64,000 nucleotides of DNA, from contig JAGDVP010000018.1 in NCBI GenBank assembly GCA_023255735.1, positions 31,386 to 95,385 on the forward strand, read 5' to 3'. Shown piece after piece: positions 51,322 through 58,944 of the stretch (its first letter is position 1; each line of letters starts with the position of its first letter). Source of the stretch: Halothiobacillus sp. (GTDB taxonomy: Bacteria > Pseudomonadota > Gammaproteobacteria > Halothiobacillales > Halothiobacillaceae). A program made the position numbers and the translations under genes. The notes under the pieces are model-generated. The model ran no database searches and had not been told where the DNA came from. It saw only the letters and a list, made by a program, of their open reading frames with translations.

Positions 51322-52326
51322 CTATGCTTCTTTATGACGCGGTTCACGCGCCAAAAGTTGGGCGACCGCTTCGCGCGCGGGCACACCGCCACACAACACT
51401 TGGCAAACGGCATGCACAATTGGCATATCCACGCCGTAGCGTGTCGCCAAGCGCTGTCCTTCTGTCGCCGCGCCAATGCCCTCAACCGCTTGGCCGATGG
51501 CGGCAACGGCTTCTTCTGCACAATAGCCTTGGGCAAGCTTTAGGCCAAAACGGCGGTTACGGGATTGGTCATCGGTGCAGGTCAAAACCAAATCACCCAC
51601 CCCCGCCAAGCCCATAAACGTTTCTGCGCGGGCGCCCATGGCCGCGCCCAAGCGCATCAGTTCAGCCAAGCCACGGGTAATGAGTGCGGCACGCGCATTG
51701 GCGCCAAAGCCAAAGCCGTCTGCTACGCCAGCCGCGATTGCCAGAACATTTTTCAAACCACCGGCAATTTCCACCCCAGTCACATCGTCGGTGGGATAGG
51801 TGCGCAGCGTGGGGTTGCGCAGCGTGGCGGCGATGCCTTCGGCGACCGATAAATCCGTGCAGGCCACCGTAATAGCCGAAGGCTTGCCGGTGGCTACCTC
51901 ATGGGCGAAGGTGGGGCCTGAAACCACGACAAACGGGCGAGCGGCTAAACAGCTCGCTGCCAATTCGCTGATTTTCCGCCCGGTACCGTGTTCGAAGCCT
52001 TTAGCCGCATTCACAATCACAGCGCGGGGCGGAATCGATTCGGTATGCGCGGTTAAAAACTCGGCCAATGCTTTGGTTGGCAAAACAAGCCAAATTTGAT
52101 CGGCATGCTGCAAAGCGGCGGTTAAATCACTGGTAACCGATAAGCCATCTGGGAATGGGCAATCGGCCAAATAGCGGGCATTGATGCGATCCCGCTCGCT
52201 GCGCGCAGCCAAACCCGCATCGCGTGCCCATAACCGCACCACATGACCATTTTTAGCCAATACGATGGCCAGCGCCGTACCCCAAGAGCCCGCGCCAATC
52301 ACCGTGATTAATGTCGGTCGGGTCAT
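51322..52326 (-). CDS. gpsA: Glycerol-3-phosphate dehydrogenase [NAD(P)+]
   Basis: Makes glycerol-3-phosphate for phospholipids, 334 residues. N-terminal Rossmann motif ITVIGAGSWGTALAIVLA, KGFEHGTG, SGPTFAHEVATGKPSAITVA and the catalytic KNVLAIAAGVADG. ATG at 52326 begins the family start. Sits after secB, as in E. coli (secB-gpsA). Confidence 0.96.
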   Translation of the reverse strand: MTRPTLITVIGAGSWGTALAIVLAKNGHVVRLWARDAGLAARSERDRINARYLADCPFPDGLSVTSDLTAALQHADQIWLVLPTKALAEFLTAHTESIPPRAVIVNAAKGFEHGTGRKISELAASCLAARPFVVVSGPTFAHEVATGKPSAITVACTDLSVAEGIAATLRNPTLRTYPTDDVTGVEIAGGLKNVLAIAAGVADGFGFGANARAALITRGLAELMRLGAAMGARAETFMGLAGVGDLVLTCTDDQSRNRRFGLKLAQGYCAEEAVAAIGQAVEGIGAATEGQRLATRYGVDMPIVHAVCQVLCGGVPAREAVAQLLAREPRHKEA

Positions 52327-52377
52327 CGGTTCAGGTCGGGTTGGGGCAGACCAGAGAACAGACAAGAGTGTCGCCTT

Positions 52378-52872
52378 TTATTGCGGGCGGCCGTGGGCTT
52401 GTTCCATTTGCTCAGAAACATGCTGCGCGTATAACTGATCGAAATTTATCGGCTGGAGAATCAACTGCGGAAAGCCGCCTTTCATCACTAAATCGCTCAC
52501 GGTTTCGCGAATATACGGCTGAATTAAGTTCGGGCAATACGCACCCAAAATTTGCTGCGCGCTGGCATCATCGAACCCGACAATGGTGAAAATACCAGCA
52601 TATTGCACCTCGGCTAAGTAGATGGTTTCGGCGTTGTGCGTGGCGGTGGCAGTAATCGTCAGCGCAGTTTCAAACACACCTTCGCCCAGTTTGCGCGCGT
52701 TATTGGCGACCTGCACATTCACTTCCGGCGACCATTCGGTGGCTACGAAAATATCAGGCGCTTGCGGCGATTCAAACGAAACATCTTTTAAATAGATTTT
52801 TTGAATAACAAACTGCTGCTCCGTCGCGTGGTCAGTCGGGGCGGCGGCGTTTGGGTTTAATTGATCGGTCAT
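52378..52872 (-). CDS. secB: Protein-export chaperone SecB
   Basis: Tetrameric chaperone that delivers unfolded precursors to SecA, 164 residues. FVIQKIYLKDVSFESPQAP, EVQYAGIFTI, GAYCPNLIQPYIRETVSDLVMKGG is split over the typical conserved strands. The pairing with type II secretion in this genome is notable only in that SecB feeds the Sec step. 51 bp before gpsA. Confidence 0.97.
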   Translation of the reverse strand: MTDQLNPNAAAPTDHATEQQFVIQKIYLKDVSFESPQAPDIFVATEWSPEVNVQVANNARKLGEGVFETALTITATATHNAETIYLAEVQYAGIFTIVGFDDASAQQILGAYCPNLIQPYIRETVSDLVMKGGFPQLILQPINFDQLYAQHVSEQMEQAHGRPQ

Positions 52873-52972
52873 GAAAACAACTCCGTTGTACGAGTATAAA
52901 TAAAAGCCAAAAACGTTGGTGCAAGGCCGAAGGCCGAATCAAGGACAAACACCGCGCGGCACCCAAATTAAT

Positions 52973-53416
52973 CTAACGCACGCCGTGCTGGCTTAACCAG
53001 CTCTCAAGCGCCGGAAGCGACAGTGCGCCCGAAGTTCGCGCCACTTCTCGGCCGGCTTTAAACAAAATTAACGTTGGAATACTGCGGATAGAAAACTGGG
53101 CGGCGGTTTGTGGCGCTTGGTCGGTTTCTAGCTTGCCGACGCGCAGGGTTGATTTTTTCCGCTCAGCCAATTGCTCAAATACGGGCGCCATCATCTGGCA
53201 AGGGCCACACCACGTCGCCCAAAAATCGACGAGCACGGGCAAATCATTGCGCGCCACCTGACGCGAAAAATTCGTATCATTGAGCACGATCGGGTGGCCA
53301 GAAAAAAGCGCGGCACCACATTTGCCACACTGACCTGATCCCGCGCGCGCAGCGGGAATGCGGTTCACGGCACTGCATTGCGGGCAAACAACATGGATTG
53401 ACGGGGTTTCGCTCAT
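52973..53416 (-). CDS. trxC: Thioredoxin 2 with zinc ribbon
   Basis: Thioredoxin of 147 residues with an N-terminal zinc ribbon (CPQC...CGKC, two CxxC pairs) and the WCGPC active site, followed by SIRSIPTLILFKAG. This is the TrxC family, linked to oxidative stress in E. coli through OxyR. Here it has been placed between the glutaredoxin and secB genes, where E. coli has none. ATG at 53416. Confidence 0.93.
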   Translation of the reverse strand: MSETPSIHVVCPQCSAVNRIPAARAGSGQCGKCGAALFSGHPIVLNDTNFSRQVARNDLPVLVDFWATWCGPCQMMAPVFEQLAERKKSTLRVGKLETDQAPQTAAQFSIRSIPTLILFKAGREVARTSGALSLPALESWLSQHGVR

Positions 53417-53465
53417 CGGTAACTCCAAAATTCAGCGGGAATGATTTTAAGCGTATGGGGGCACA

Positions 53466-53804
53466 TTAATCATTTTCCAGAGGGGTTTTGAATGGAGTTT
53501 TTACATTTTGCCGCTCTTTTTCCAGCAAGCCCGGCAAGCCGCCAGCCGCGACAAGCGCCGCAAGATCATCGTACCCGCCGACATGAGTTTGACCAATAAA
53601 AATCTGAGGTACGGTCTCTCGACCCGACCTTAATTCCATTTCATGCCGCGCAGCGGCATTAAAATCGACCGATAATTCAATAAATTGAATACCTTGCTGC
53701 TTAAGCAGTCGCTTTGCAAAATGGCAATACGGGCAAAAAGCGCTTAAGTACACCACAGCGTGCAGCGGTGCGGGCGGCGCGCCCAATGAATCAGGCAATG
53801 GCAT
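53466..53804 (-). CDS. grxC: Glutaredoxin (GrxC type)
   Basis: Small thiol-disulfide carrier with the dithiol CPYC motif in YLSAFCPYCHFAKRLL, the cis-Pro loop VPQIFIG and the GGYDDLAAL glutathione-binding end. About 112 residues, longer than E. coli Grx3 by a short N-terminal and a Lys-rich C-terminal tail. Located as in the yibN-grxC-secB-gpsA cluster of E. coli, 11 bp after the rhodanese gene. Confidence 0.9.
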   Translation of the reverse strand: MPLPDSLGAPPAPLHAVVYLSAFCPYCHFAKRLLKQQGIQFIELSVDFNAAARHEMELRSGRETVPQIFIGQTHVGGYDDLAALVAAGGLPGLLEKERQNVKTPFKTPLEND

Positions 53805-53815
53805 TTTCGTGCGCC

Positions 53816-54241
53816 TTACTTGCGGACAACCGGATAGCGTTCCGCTTTCCACGCTATAATGCCGCCCGCCAAATGACCAACCTTCGAGAAGCCCGCTTTA
53901 ACCAGCATGTTCGCAGCGGTAGCTGAACGATTTCCCGAGCGGCAATACAGCAAAATTTGATCCGCCTTATGCGACTCAAGCTCGCCGAGCTTGCTTGCCA
54001 GCGACCCCAAAGCCATGTGCTTTGCGCCTTTGATGTGCTCACCCCGAAACTCGTCGGTTTCACGCACATCTAGCAACACCACGTTGTCACGGCCGATCAA
54101 TCGCGCAAACTCGGTGGCCGACACATCCACGAACTTTTGCAAGCCCCGCGTCATCTCGTTAGCCAGCAGCATGACCGACAACACGATGGCAGCAAGCGAT
54201 AACATCCAATGCGCCATCAGAAAGTGGATAAATTCCTGCAT
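53816..54241 (-). CDS. Membrane-anchored rhodanese (YibN type)
   Basis: A 141-residue protein: one N-terminal membrane segment (about 10-27), then a rhodanese domain with active-site Cys in LLYCRSGNRSATAA. Rhodaneses carry persulfide sulfur. YibN in E. coli occupies the same position upstream of grxC. Together with the neighbouring thiol enzymes this suggests sulfane-sulfur handling at the membrane face. Confidence 0.9.
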   Translation of the reverse strand: MQEFIHFLMAHWMLSLAAIVLSVMLLANEMTRGLQKFVDVSATEFARLIGRDNVVLLDVRETDEFRGEHIKGAKHMALGSLASKLGELESHKADQILLYCRSGNRSATAANMLVKAGFSKVGHLAGGIIAWKAERYPVVRK

Positions 54242-54277
54242 GAAAAACCTTATTTTAAATGAAAGAATGTCGGCGAA

Positions 54278-54490
54278 TTACTGCGCTCGGCGCACGCCCA
54301 GCTTAACCAGTATCGAATCCATCGGGCAAAAACGGGTAATGCCACTTTGGAATAAGTTTAAGCCCACAAAAGCGGTTAACCACAGCCAGCTAGGCTTGGT
54401 TAAATCCACCGTGCCGGCTAGGTGCGCAAGCGTTAAAGAAATTAACACCATTAAGCCCGCCATAATGCGGACAATTCGATCAGTCGTCAT
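54278..54490 (-). CDS. DUF2892 small membrane protein
   Basis: A 70-residue protein with two membrane segments (about 9-25 and 35-52) and the DUF2892 ending FCPMDSILVKLGV. DUF2892 domains are often fused or adjacent to rhodaneses (as in YgaP), and the next gene here is a rhodanese. Probably co-transcribed with the upstream arsR-type gene (57-bp gap). Confidence 0.85.
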   Translation of the reverse strand: MTTDRIVRIMAGLMVLISLTLAHLAGTVDLTKPSWLWLTAFVGLNLFQSGITRFCPMDSILVKLGVRRAQ

Positions 54491-54547
54491 CTTATTACCT
54501 CAGGTAATCAAAAATAAGGGGGCAAACTGCCCGCACAAAAAATGCCC

Positions 54548-54877
54548 TTAATTGAACGGGCAAAACACTTCTTGCATCATGCTAATTAAGCGCAAGGTAC
54601 GGGCATCCGACACCCGATAAAACACCCGATTGGCCTCTTTGCGCGAGGCTAAAATACCTTTGTCTCGTAAAATCGCCAAGTGTTGAGAGATGTTGCTTTG
54701 GGTGGTGCCCACCGAATCGACAATTTCTTGCACGTGCAATTCGCGATCGCCCAAAACACATAAAATTTTAAGCCGCAATGGATGCGACATCGCTTTGAGG
54801 GAGCGCGAAGCACGATCAATATCTTCCGTTCGTGCCATGAGCCGTTCGGTGCCGCAGTCAGTTGTCTCTAAAATCAT
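54548..54877 (-). CDS. ArsR-family repressor, BigR/SqrR persulfide-sensor type
   Basis: Winged-helix repressor of 109 residues (LKAMSHPLRLKILCVLG, TQSNISQHLAILRDKGI). C40 and C106 occupy the places of the two redox Cys of BigR (C42/C108) and SqrR (C41/C107), which form a persulfide-dependent tetrasulfide bond; the metal-binding CVC of ArsR is absent. C8 is extra. It heads a run of sulfur-handling genes on the same strand, consistent with derepression by sulfane sulfur. The target genes and operators are inferred. Confidence 0.85.
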   Translation of the reverse strand: MILETTDCGTERLMARTEDIDRASRSLKAMSHPLRLKILCVLGDRELHVQEIVDSVGTTQSNISQHLAILRDKGILASRKEANRVFYRVSDARTLRLISMMQEVFCPFN

Positions 54878-55100
54878 GCGATTTTCCCAATCAAAAAATA
54901 AGCCAATTTCGATATGCTACCAGACCATCCTAATTTGACGGTTAGAATCACTGCGTCAAAATATCGCCAGCATTTTCGCCCTGATGATACATTCGCAACC
55001 TTAAGCTCGCCATCGATCGTGGGCGTCTATATTAGCGACACTTAATGTTTGTGTCGTCAAAAATTGAATTTTCAGCTTAACTTGAGCGTGAACACCGGTA

Positions 55101-56429
55101 ATGACTGCATTTTTTCGATTTGGATTTTTGTATCCAGCCAGATCCCGCCGCGCGGTGCTCAATCTGGGCTTAATTTGCTTGCTGGGCTTGCTCTTTTGGG
55201 CGGAAGGGATCAGCGGCGCCAAGGCGGCCGATAACCCACAACAACTGAAAAGCGCCATCGAACAACAAAAATTAGAGCTCGAAAAAACGCGAGCCGCGCA
55301 AGAAAAAACCCGTCAATCCCTTAAAAAAACTCAGCAACAACTGGCCGAATCCGCGCGAGCGCAAGAAGCACTTGAAGATCAAGTCGCCGCGCTTGAAGCG
55401 GCACAATCAAAGTTAAAAGCCGAGGCGAACCTGCTTGAGCAATCCATCCAAGCACTGAAACCCCAAATTGCCGATAGCGTGAAACTGGCCTACACCTTGG
55501 GTGATCAGGCCAGTTTGGGCTCCCTCTTTGCCTATAATGATGCGTTAACTACCGAGCGAAACCTGCGTTATATCAAAATATTACTCGCGCAATCCATGGA
55601 TAAAATGGCGCAACTTGATCAAGCCACCCGCCAACAAGCCCACAATCAACAAAGTTTGCTCGACGCACAAGCCAAGCTGAATAAAGCGCAAAACGAGCTT
55701 CAAAAAAATACCGCAAAGCGCCGCGCGCAACAGGCCGAACAAAATCAATTACTCGCATCGCTCAGCAGCCGGGCAGACGAGCAATCCCAGCATCTGGCCA
55801 CCCTGCTTGAACAGAAAAAAACGCTAGATGCGCAAATTGCAAGCCTCAATGCCCAAGCCGCCCGCGAACGTGCCGAACGTAAAACGCAAGCCCAAGCCGA
55901 GGCTCAGGCCAAAGCCGATGCAGCGCACGCGCGCAATCAACAAGCGAAGCCTGAACGCGCAAGCCGCTCCCCCACGCCTGAGCCTGCCGAAGCAGAATCA
56001 ACACCCGATGAAGAAGCCTCCCCGCCCACCGCCGCCGCGCGCTCAGGTGCCTTGCCTGTTGTGGGTAAAATCATTCGCAGTTATGGCGCGCCCATTGCCG
56101 GGGGCGATATGCAATCACAAGGGATTTTATTTGCCGCACCCTTCAATAGCCCTGTGCGCGCGGTGGCGGCGGGCAAGGTCGTGTTTGCGGATGCCATGAA
56201 AGGCTGGGGAAATCTGATCATCGTGCGACATCCCGGCGGGTATATGTCGTTATATGCGCATAACAGCCGCCTTTTGGTTCAAACCGGCGCGCGCGTCAAT
56301 CAAGGCACTGAATTGGCGCTCAGTGGTCAGATTGATGGCCACGAAGCCGGGCTTTATTTTGAGGTACGCCACGGCAATGATACGGTTAACCCCGCCCGCT
56401 GGGCGGCCTACCGAGCCGTTTCACGATAA
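55101..56429 (+). CDS. envC: EnvC-type murein hydrolase activator
   Basis: Cell-division factor that activates periplasmic amidases. 442 residues: N-terminal hydrophobic export segment (about 20-42), a long coiled coil (about 45-260), a Pro/Glu/Ala-rich linker, and a C-terminal LytM domain (about 330-440). The M23 metal ligands are degenerate (GILFAAPFNSPVRAV has no His or Asp; LYFEVRHG in place of HxH), as expected for a non-catalytic EnvC. ctpA follows, as in many gammaproteobacteria. Confidence 0.9.
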   Translation: MTAFFRFGFLYPARSRRAVLNLGLICLLGLLFWAEGISGAKAADNPQQLKSAIEQQKLELEKTRAAQEKTRQSLKKTQQQLAESARAQEALEDQVAALEAAQSKLKAEANLLEQSIQALKPQIADSVKLAYTLGDQASLGSLFAYNDALTTERNLRYIKILLAQSMDKMAQLDQATRQQAHNQQSLLDAQAKLNKAQNELQKNTAKRRAQQAEQNQLLASLSSRADEQSQHLATLLEQKKTLDAQIASLNAQAARERAERKTQAQAEAQAKADAAHARNQQAKPERASRSPTPEPAEAESTPDEEASPPTAAARSGALPVVGKIIRSYGAPIAGGDMQSQGILFAAPFNSPVRAVAAGKVVFADAMKGWGNLIIVRHPGGYMSLYAHNSRLLVQTGARVNQGTELALSGQIDGHEAGLYFEVRHGNDTVNPARWAAYRAVSR

Positions 56430-56613
56430 ATTTAAGGGTTAATCACCGCACCGAGCGCATCCAAGGCTTAATCCTTGCTATTCTTCTTAAGAACTACGGC
56501 GTTATTATTTGGTCTGATTGCCAACGGTTGGTTTTTGTAAAATAACCCCAATTAAGCGCCCCACCCGCCGTGTCGCCCACAATTAATTATCTGTTTTTGG
56601 AGTAAATATTCTC

Positions 56614-57990
56614 ATGGCTCAATGGTTGCGAAAAACATCTGCCCTTGGTGTGGCCGCCGTTTTCGGGTTTTCTGTCGCGGTCGCGGTTAATGCCTTGGCA
56701 GATAAAGATCAGGCCAAAGATGCCGCCGATCAATCCTCAATTCCGTTAAGTGAATTGCGCACCTTCACCGATGTGCTCACCCGTGTGCGGGCAGATTATG
56801 TTGATCCCGTCACCGACAAAACCCTAATGGATAATGCGATTCGCGGCATGATTGATCGACTCGACCCGCACTCAAACTACCTTGATAAAGCCGAATTCAA
56901 AGATTTGCAGGAAACCACCACCGGTAAATTCGGCGGTTTAGGCTTGCAAGTGGGCATGAAAGATAAAGTTATTACGGTCATCTCACCCATCGACGACACC
57001 CCCGCCCAAAAAGCGGGCATTAAAGCCGGCGATAAAATCATCAAAATTAATGGGGAATTAACCCAAGGGCTCGATTTAGAAAAATCGGTTAAGTTGATGC
57101 GCGGCGATCCTGGCTCCAAAATTACCTTAACCCTCGTGCGTGATGGGGTGGAAAAGCCTTTTGATGTCACACTTGAGCGCGCCATCATCAACGTCAAATC
57201 GGTTAAAGCCCGCATGCTTGACCCGAATTTCGGTTATGTACGCATTGCCCAATTTCAATCGGATACCACCGACCAGCTGCATGATGCACTCAATCAGCTC
57301 GTTAAAGATAATGACAACAAACCCCTCAAAGGCTTAGTACTCGATTTACGCAACAACCCCGGCGGCGTCCTGCAAGCCGCCGTGGGCGTGGTGGATACGT
57401 TCGTCAACAAAGGGCTGATTGTGTACACCGATGGCCGCGATGCCGACTCTAAAATGAGCTTCAAAGCTCACGAAGGCGACATGCTCAACGGCGCCCCGAT
57501 TGTAGTGCTCGTGAATGGCGGCTCAGCTTCAGCATCAGAAATCGTCGCCGGCGCCCTGCAAGACGATGGCCGCGCGCTCATCGCCGGCGAGCGCACCTTC
57601 GGTAAAGGCTCTGTGCAATCCATTATGCCGTTAACCAATGGTGGCGCCCTGCGCTTAACCACTGCGCGCTACTTCACCCCAGCCGGTCGCTCCATTCAAG
57701 GCGAAGGCATCAAACCCGATGTTGAAGTGCATCAATTAAAAGTGAGCGATATTGATAAAGTATTCTCCATCAAAGAGGCCGATTTAGCCGGGCACATCAG
57801 CAACCCGACCCAAAAGCCTGCGGATGCGACCGATGGCAAAACCAATGCGGCACCGAAAGAAGCGCCCATCAAACAAATGATCGACACCGATGGCAAGCCG
57901 CTTGTTGAAACCGATTACCAGCTTTACGAAGGCTTAAACTTACTCAAAGGCATGTCGATTGTTGCCCAACGGCTTGAGAAAAATAAATAG
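56614..57990 (+). CDS. ctpA: C-terminal processing protease (S41)
   Basis: Periplasmic carboxyl-terminal protease of 458 residues. Signal segment (about 7-30), PDZ domain (about 90-170, FGGLGLQVGMKD, GIKAGDKIIKINGE), and the S41 catalytic site: Ser within GGSASASEIVAGAL (about 302-315) and Lys in TFGKGSVQ (K331). Follows envC by 184 bp. In other bacteria CtpA trims peptidoglycan hydrolases, which agrees with an envC neighbour. Confidence 0.93.
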   Translation: MAQWLRKTSALGVAAVFGFSVAVAVNALADKDQAKDAADQSSIPLSELRTFTDVLTRVRADYVDPVTDKTLMDNAIRGMIDRLDPHSNYLDKAEFKDLQETTTGKFGGLGLQVGMKDKVITVISPIDDTPAQKAGIKAGDKIIKINGELTQGLDLEKSVKLMRGDPGSKITLTLVRDGVEKPFDVTLERAIINVKSVKARMLDPNFGYVRIAQFQSDTTDQLHDALNQLVKDNDNKPLKGLVLDLRNNPGGVLQAAVGVVDTFVNKGLIVYTDGRDADSKMSFKAHEGDMLNGAPIVVLVNGGSASASEIVAGALQDDGRALIAGERTFGKGSVQSIMPLTNGGALRLTTARYFTPAGRSIQGEGIKPDVEVHQLKVSDIDKVFSIKEADLAGHISNPTQKPADATDGKTNAAPKEAPIKQMIDTDGKPLVETDYQLYEGLNLLKGMSIVAQRLEKNK

Positions 57991-58048
57991 CCTTTAAGCG
58001 CAAGGGGAAAGCCCCTTCACTTTATAGTTAATTTGGCTATTTATTTTA

Positions 58049-58084
58049 AGCCCGCCACAAGTTACCTTGGGCGGGTCTTTTTTT
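58049..58084 (+). terminator. Terminator after ctpA
   Basis: CCCGCC/GGCGGG stem with a 13-base loop followed by a T-rich run (TCTTTTTTT), 60 bp after the ctpA stop and 30 bp before the next gene. Good rho-independent terminator. Confidence 0.85.
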
Positions 58085-58113
58085 GCCTGCCATTGACGCA
58101 AGGAGCCCCACCC

Positions 58114-58668
58114 ATGTCCCCCAAAGTCCTAATTTTGTTAGCCCCCGGTTTTGAAGATCTCGAAGCCGTAACCCTCATCGATTTATTACGCCGAGCCAAG
58201 TGCCAGGTATCGGTTTATAGCCTGCGCGAAGATGAAGCGACCGGTTCGCGCGGCACCCGCATCCACACCGATGGCAATTTAGCCCTACTCGATAAACAAA
58301 CCACTTTTGATTTAATTGTGCTGCCCGGCGGCCAGCCCGGAAGCGACAACCTTGCCGCCGATGCCCGTGTGCTCGCACTGCTCAAAACCCAAGTTGCCGC
58401 AGGCCGCTTTGTCGCCGCGCTCTGTGCGGCACCCAAAGTGCTGGCAAAAGCCGGTTTAATTCAAGGCAAGCGCATCACCCACTTTCCCGGCGCACTTAAC
58501 CCGCAAGAGCAGCAAGGCGCCATCATCACCGGCAACCCGGTTGAAGTGGATGGCAAACTCATCACCGGTCGCAGCCCAGGCACCGCGATGGATTTTGCGT
58601 TAACGTTAATCGAACACCTTGCCGGTGTGGCCACACGAACCGAGGTTGAAGCGGGTTTGGTGCGTTAA
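58114..58668 (+). CDS. DJ-1/PfpI family protein (YajL-like)
   Basis: A 184-residue DJ-1 superfamily protein with the conserved nucleophile C104 in AALCAAPKVL, acidic partner E14 in PGFEDLEA, and His-containing motifs. Close in length and motif set to YajL/DJ-1 oxidative-stress proteins; glyoxalase or chaperone roles are debated for the family. ATG at 58114 has AAGGAG 7 bases upstream; an upstream in-frame start would run through the terminator. Confidence 0.88.
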   Translation: MSPKVLILLAPGFEDLEAVTLIDLLRRAKCQVSVYSLREDEATGSRGTRIHTDGNLALLDKQTTFDLIVLPGGQPGSDNLAADARVLALLKTQVAAGRFVAALCAAPKVLAKAGLIQGKRITHFPGALNPQEQQGAIITGNPVEVDGKLITGRSPGTAMDFALTLIEHLAGVATRTEVEAGLVR

Positions 58669-58735
58669 TTCGCCCCGGCTTATGCAGACGACGACGAACA
58701 TGATGATATAACTCAATAGGTTATGCTGGCGTCAA

Positions 58736-58755
58736 GTGCGATTTTCTGATCGCAC
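58736..58755. repeat. Perfect hairpin of unknown role before the CRISPR locus
   Basis: GTGCGAT and ATCGCAC pair over 7 bp with a 6-base loop (TTTCTG), in the stretch between the DJ-1 gene and the tracrRNA. There is no T-run on either side. It could be a weak terminator, a protein site or chance. Confidence 0.5.
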
Positions 58756-58831
58756 GGCGATGCGGCATTGTTGGTAGCCAACCCCATTAGCGGCAATCGA
58801 CAGGGTTAACTATTTTAAAATCAGTAGAACG

Positions 58832-58915
58832 AAAAGACCCGCACAAGGCGGGTCGGATTCGATACATTTAAGATCGTTTATTGTAACAACGGCTCTCACC
58901 CCGGATTGCAACAAC
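58832..58915 (-). ncRNA. Predicted tracrRNA, divergent from cas9
   Basis: On the minus strand, 58915-58880 matches the array repeat at 28 of 36 positions, with 17 uninterrupted (GCAATCCGGGGTGAGAG). Several of the mismatches are G-U compatible, and the central mismatches form the internal bulge seen in Neisseria-type duplexes. The anti-repeat ends in CCGTTGTTACAATAA, close to the N. meningitidis tracrRNA. A nexus-like CGAT/ATCG stem follows, then a terminator hairpin GACCCGC-CTTGT-GCGGGTC-TTTT (58854-58832). Predicted RNA about 84 nt. It pairs with crRNA and Cas9. Confidence 0.88.
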
Positions 58916-58921
58916 CCAGTG

Positions 58922-58927
58922 ATCCTA
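58922..58927 (-). promoter_or_regulatory. Candidate -10 for the tracrRNA
   Basis: TAGGAT on the minus strand would start transcription about seven bases on, right at the anti-repeat 5' end (58915). The -35 (TTCCAT at 58945-58950) is poor. The site lies in the cas9 leader next to the cas9 ribosome-binding site, so tracrRNA and cas9 expression could interfere. Confidence 0.35.
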
Positions 58928-58944
58928 ACCCAAAAGGACATGAC

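Noticed and set aside
58906..58944. TTG start adding 13 residues to Cas9
   Set aside because: It begins within the tracrRNA anti-repeat, while ATG at 58945 has a good ribosome site and matches the Neisseria N-terminus.
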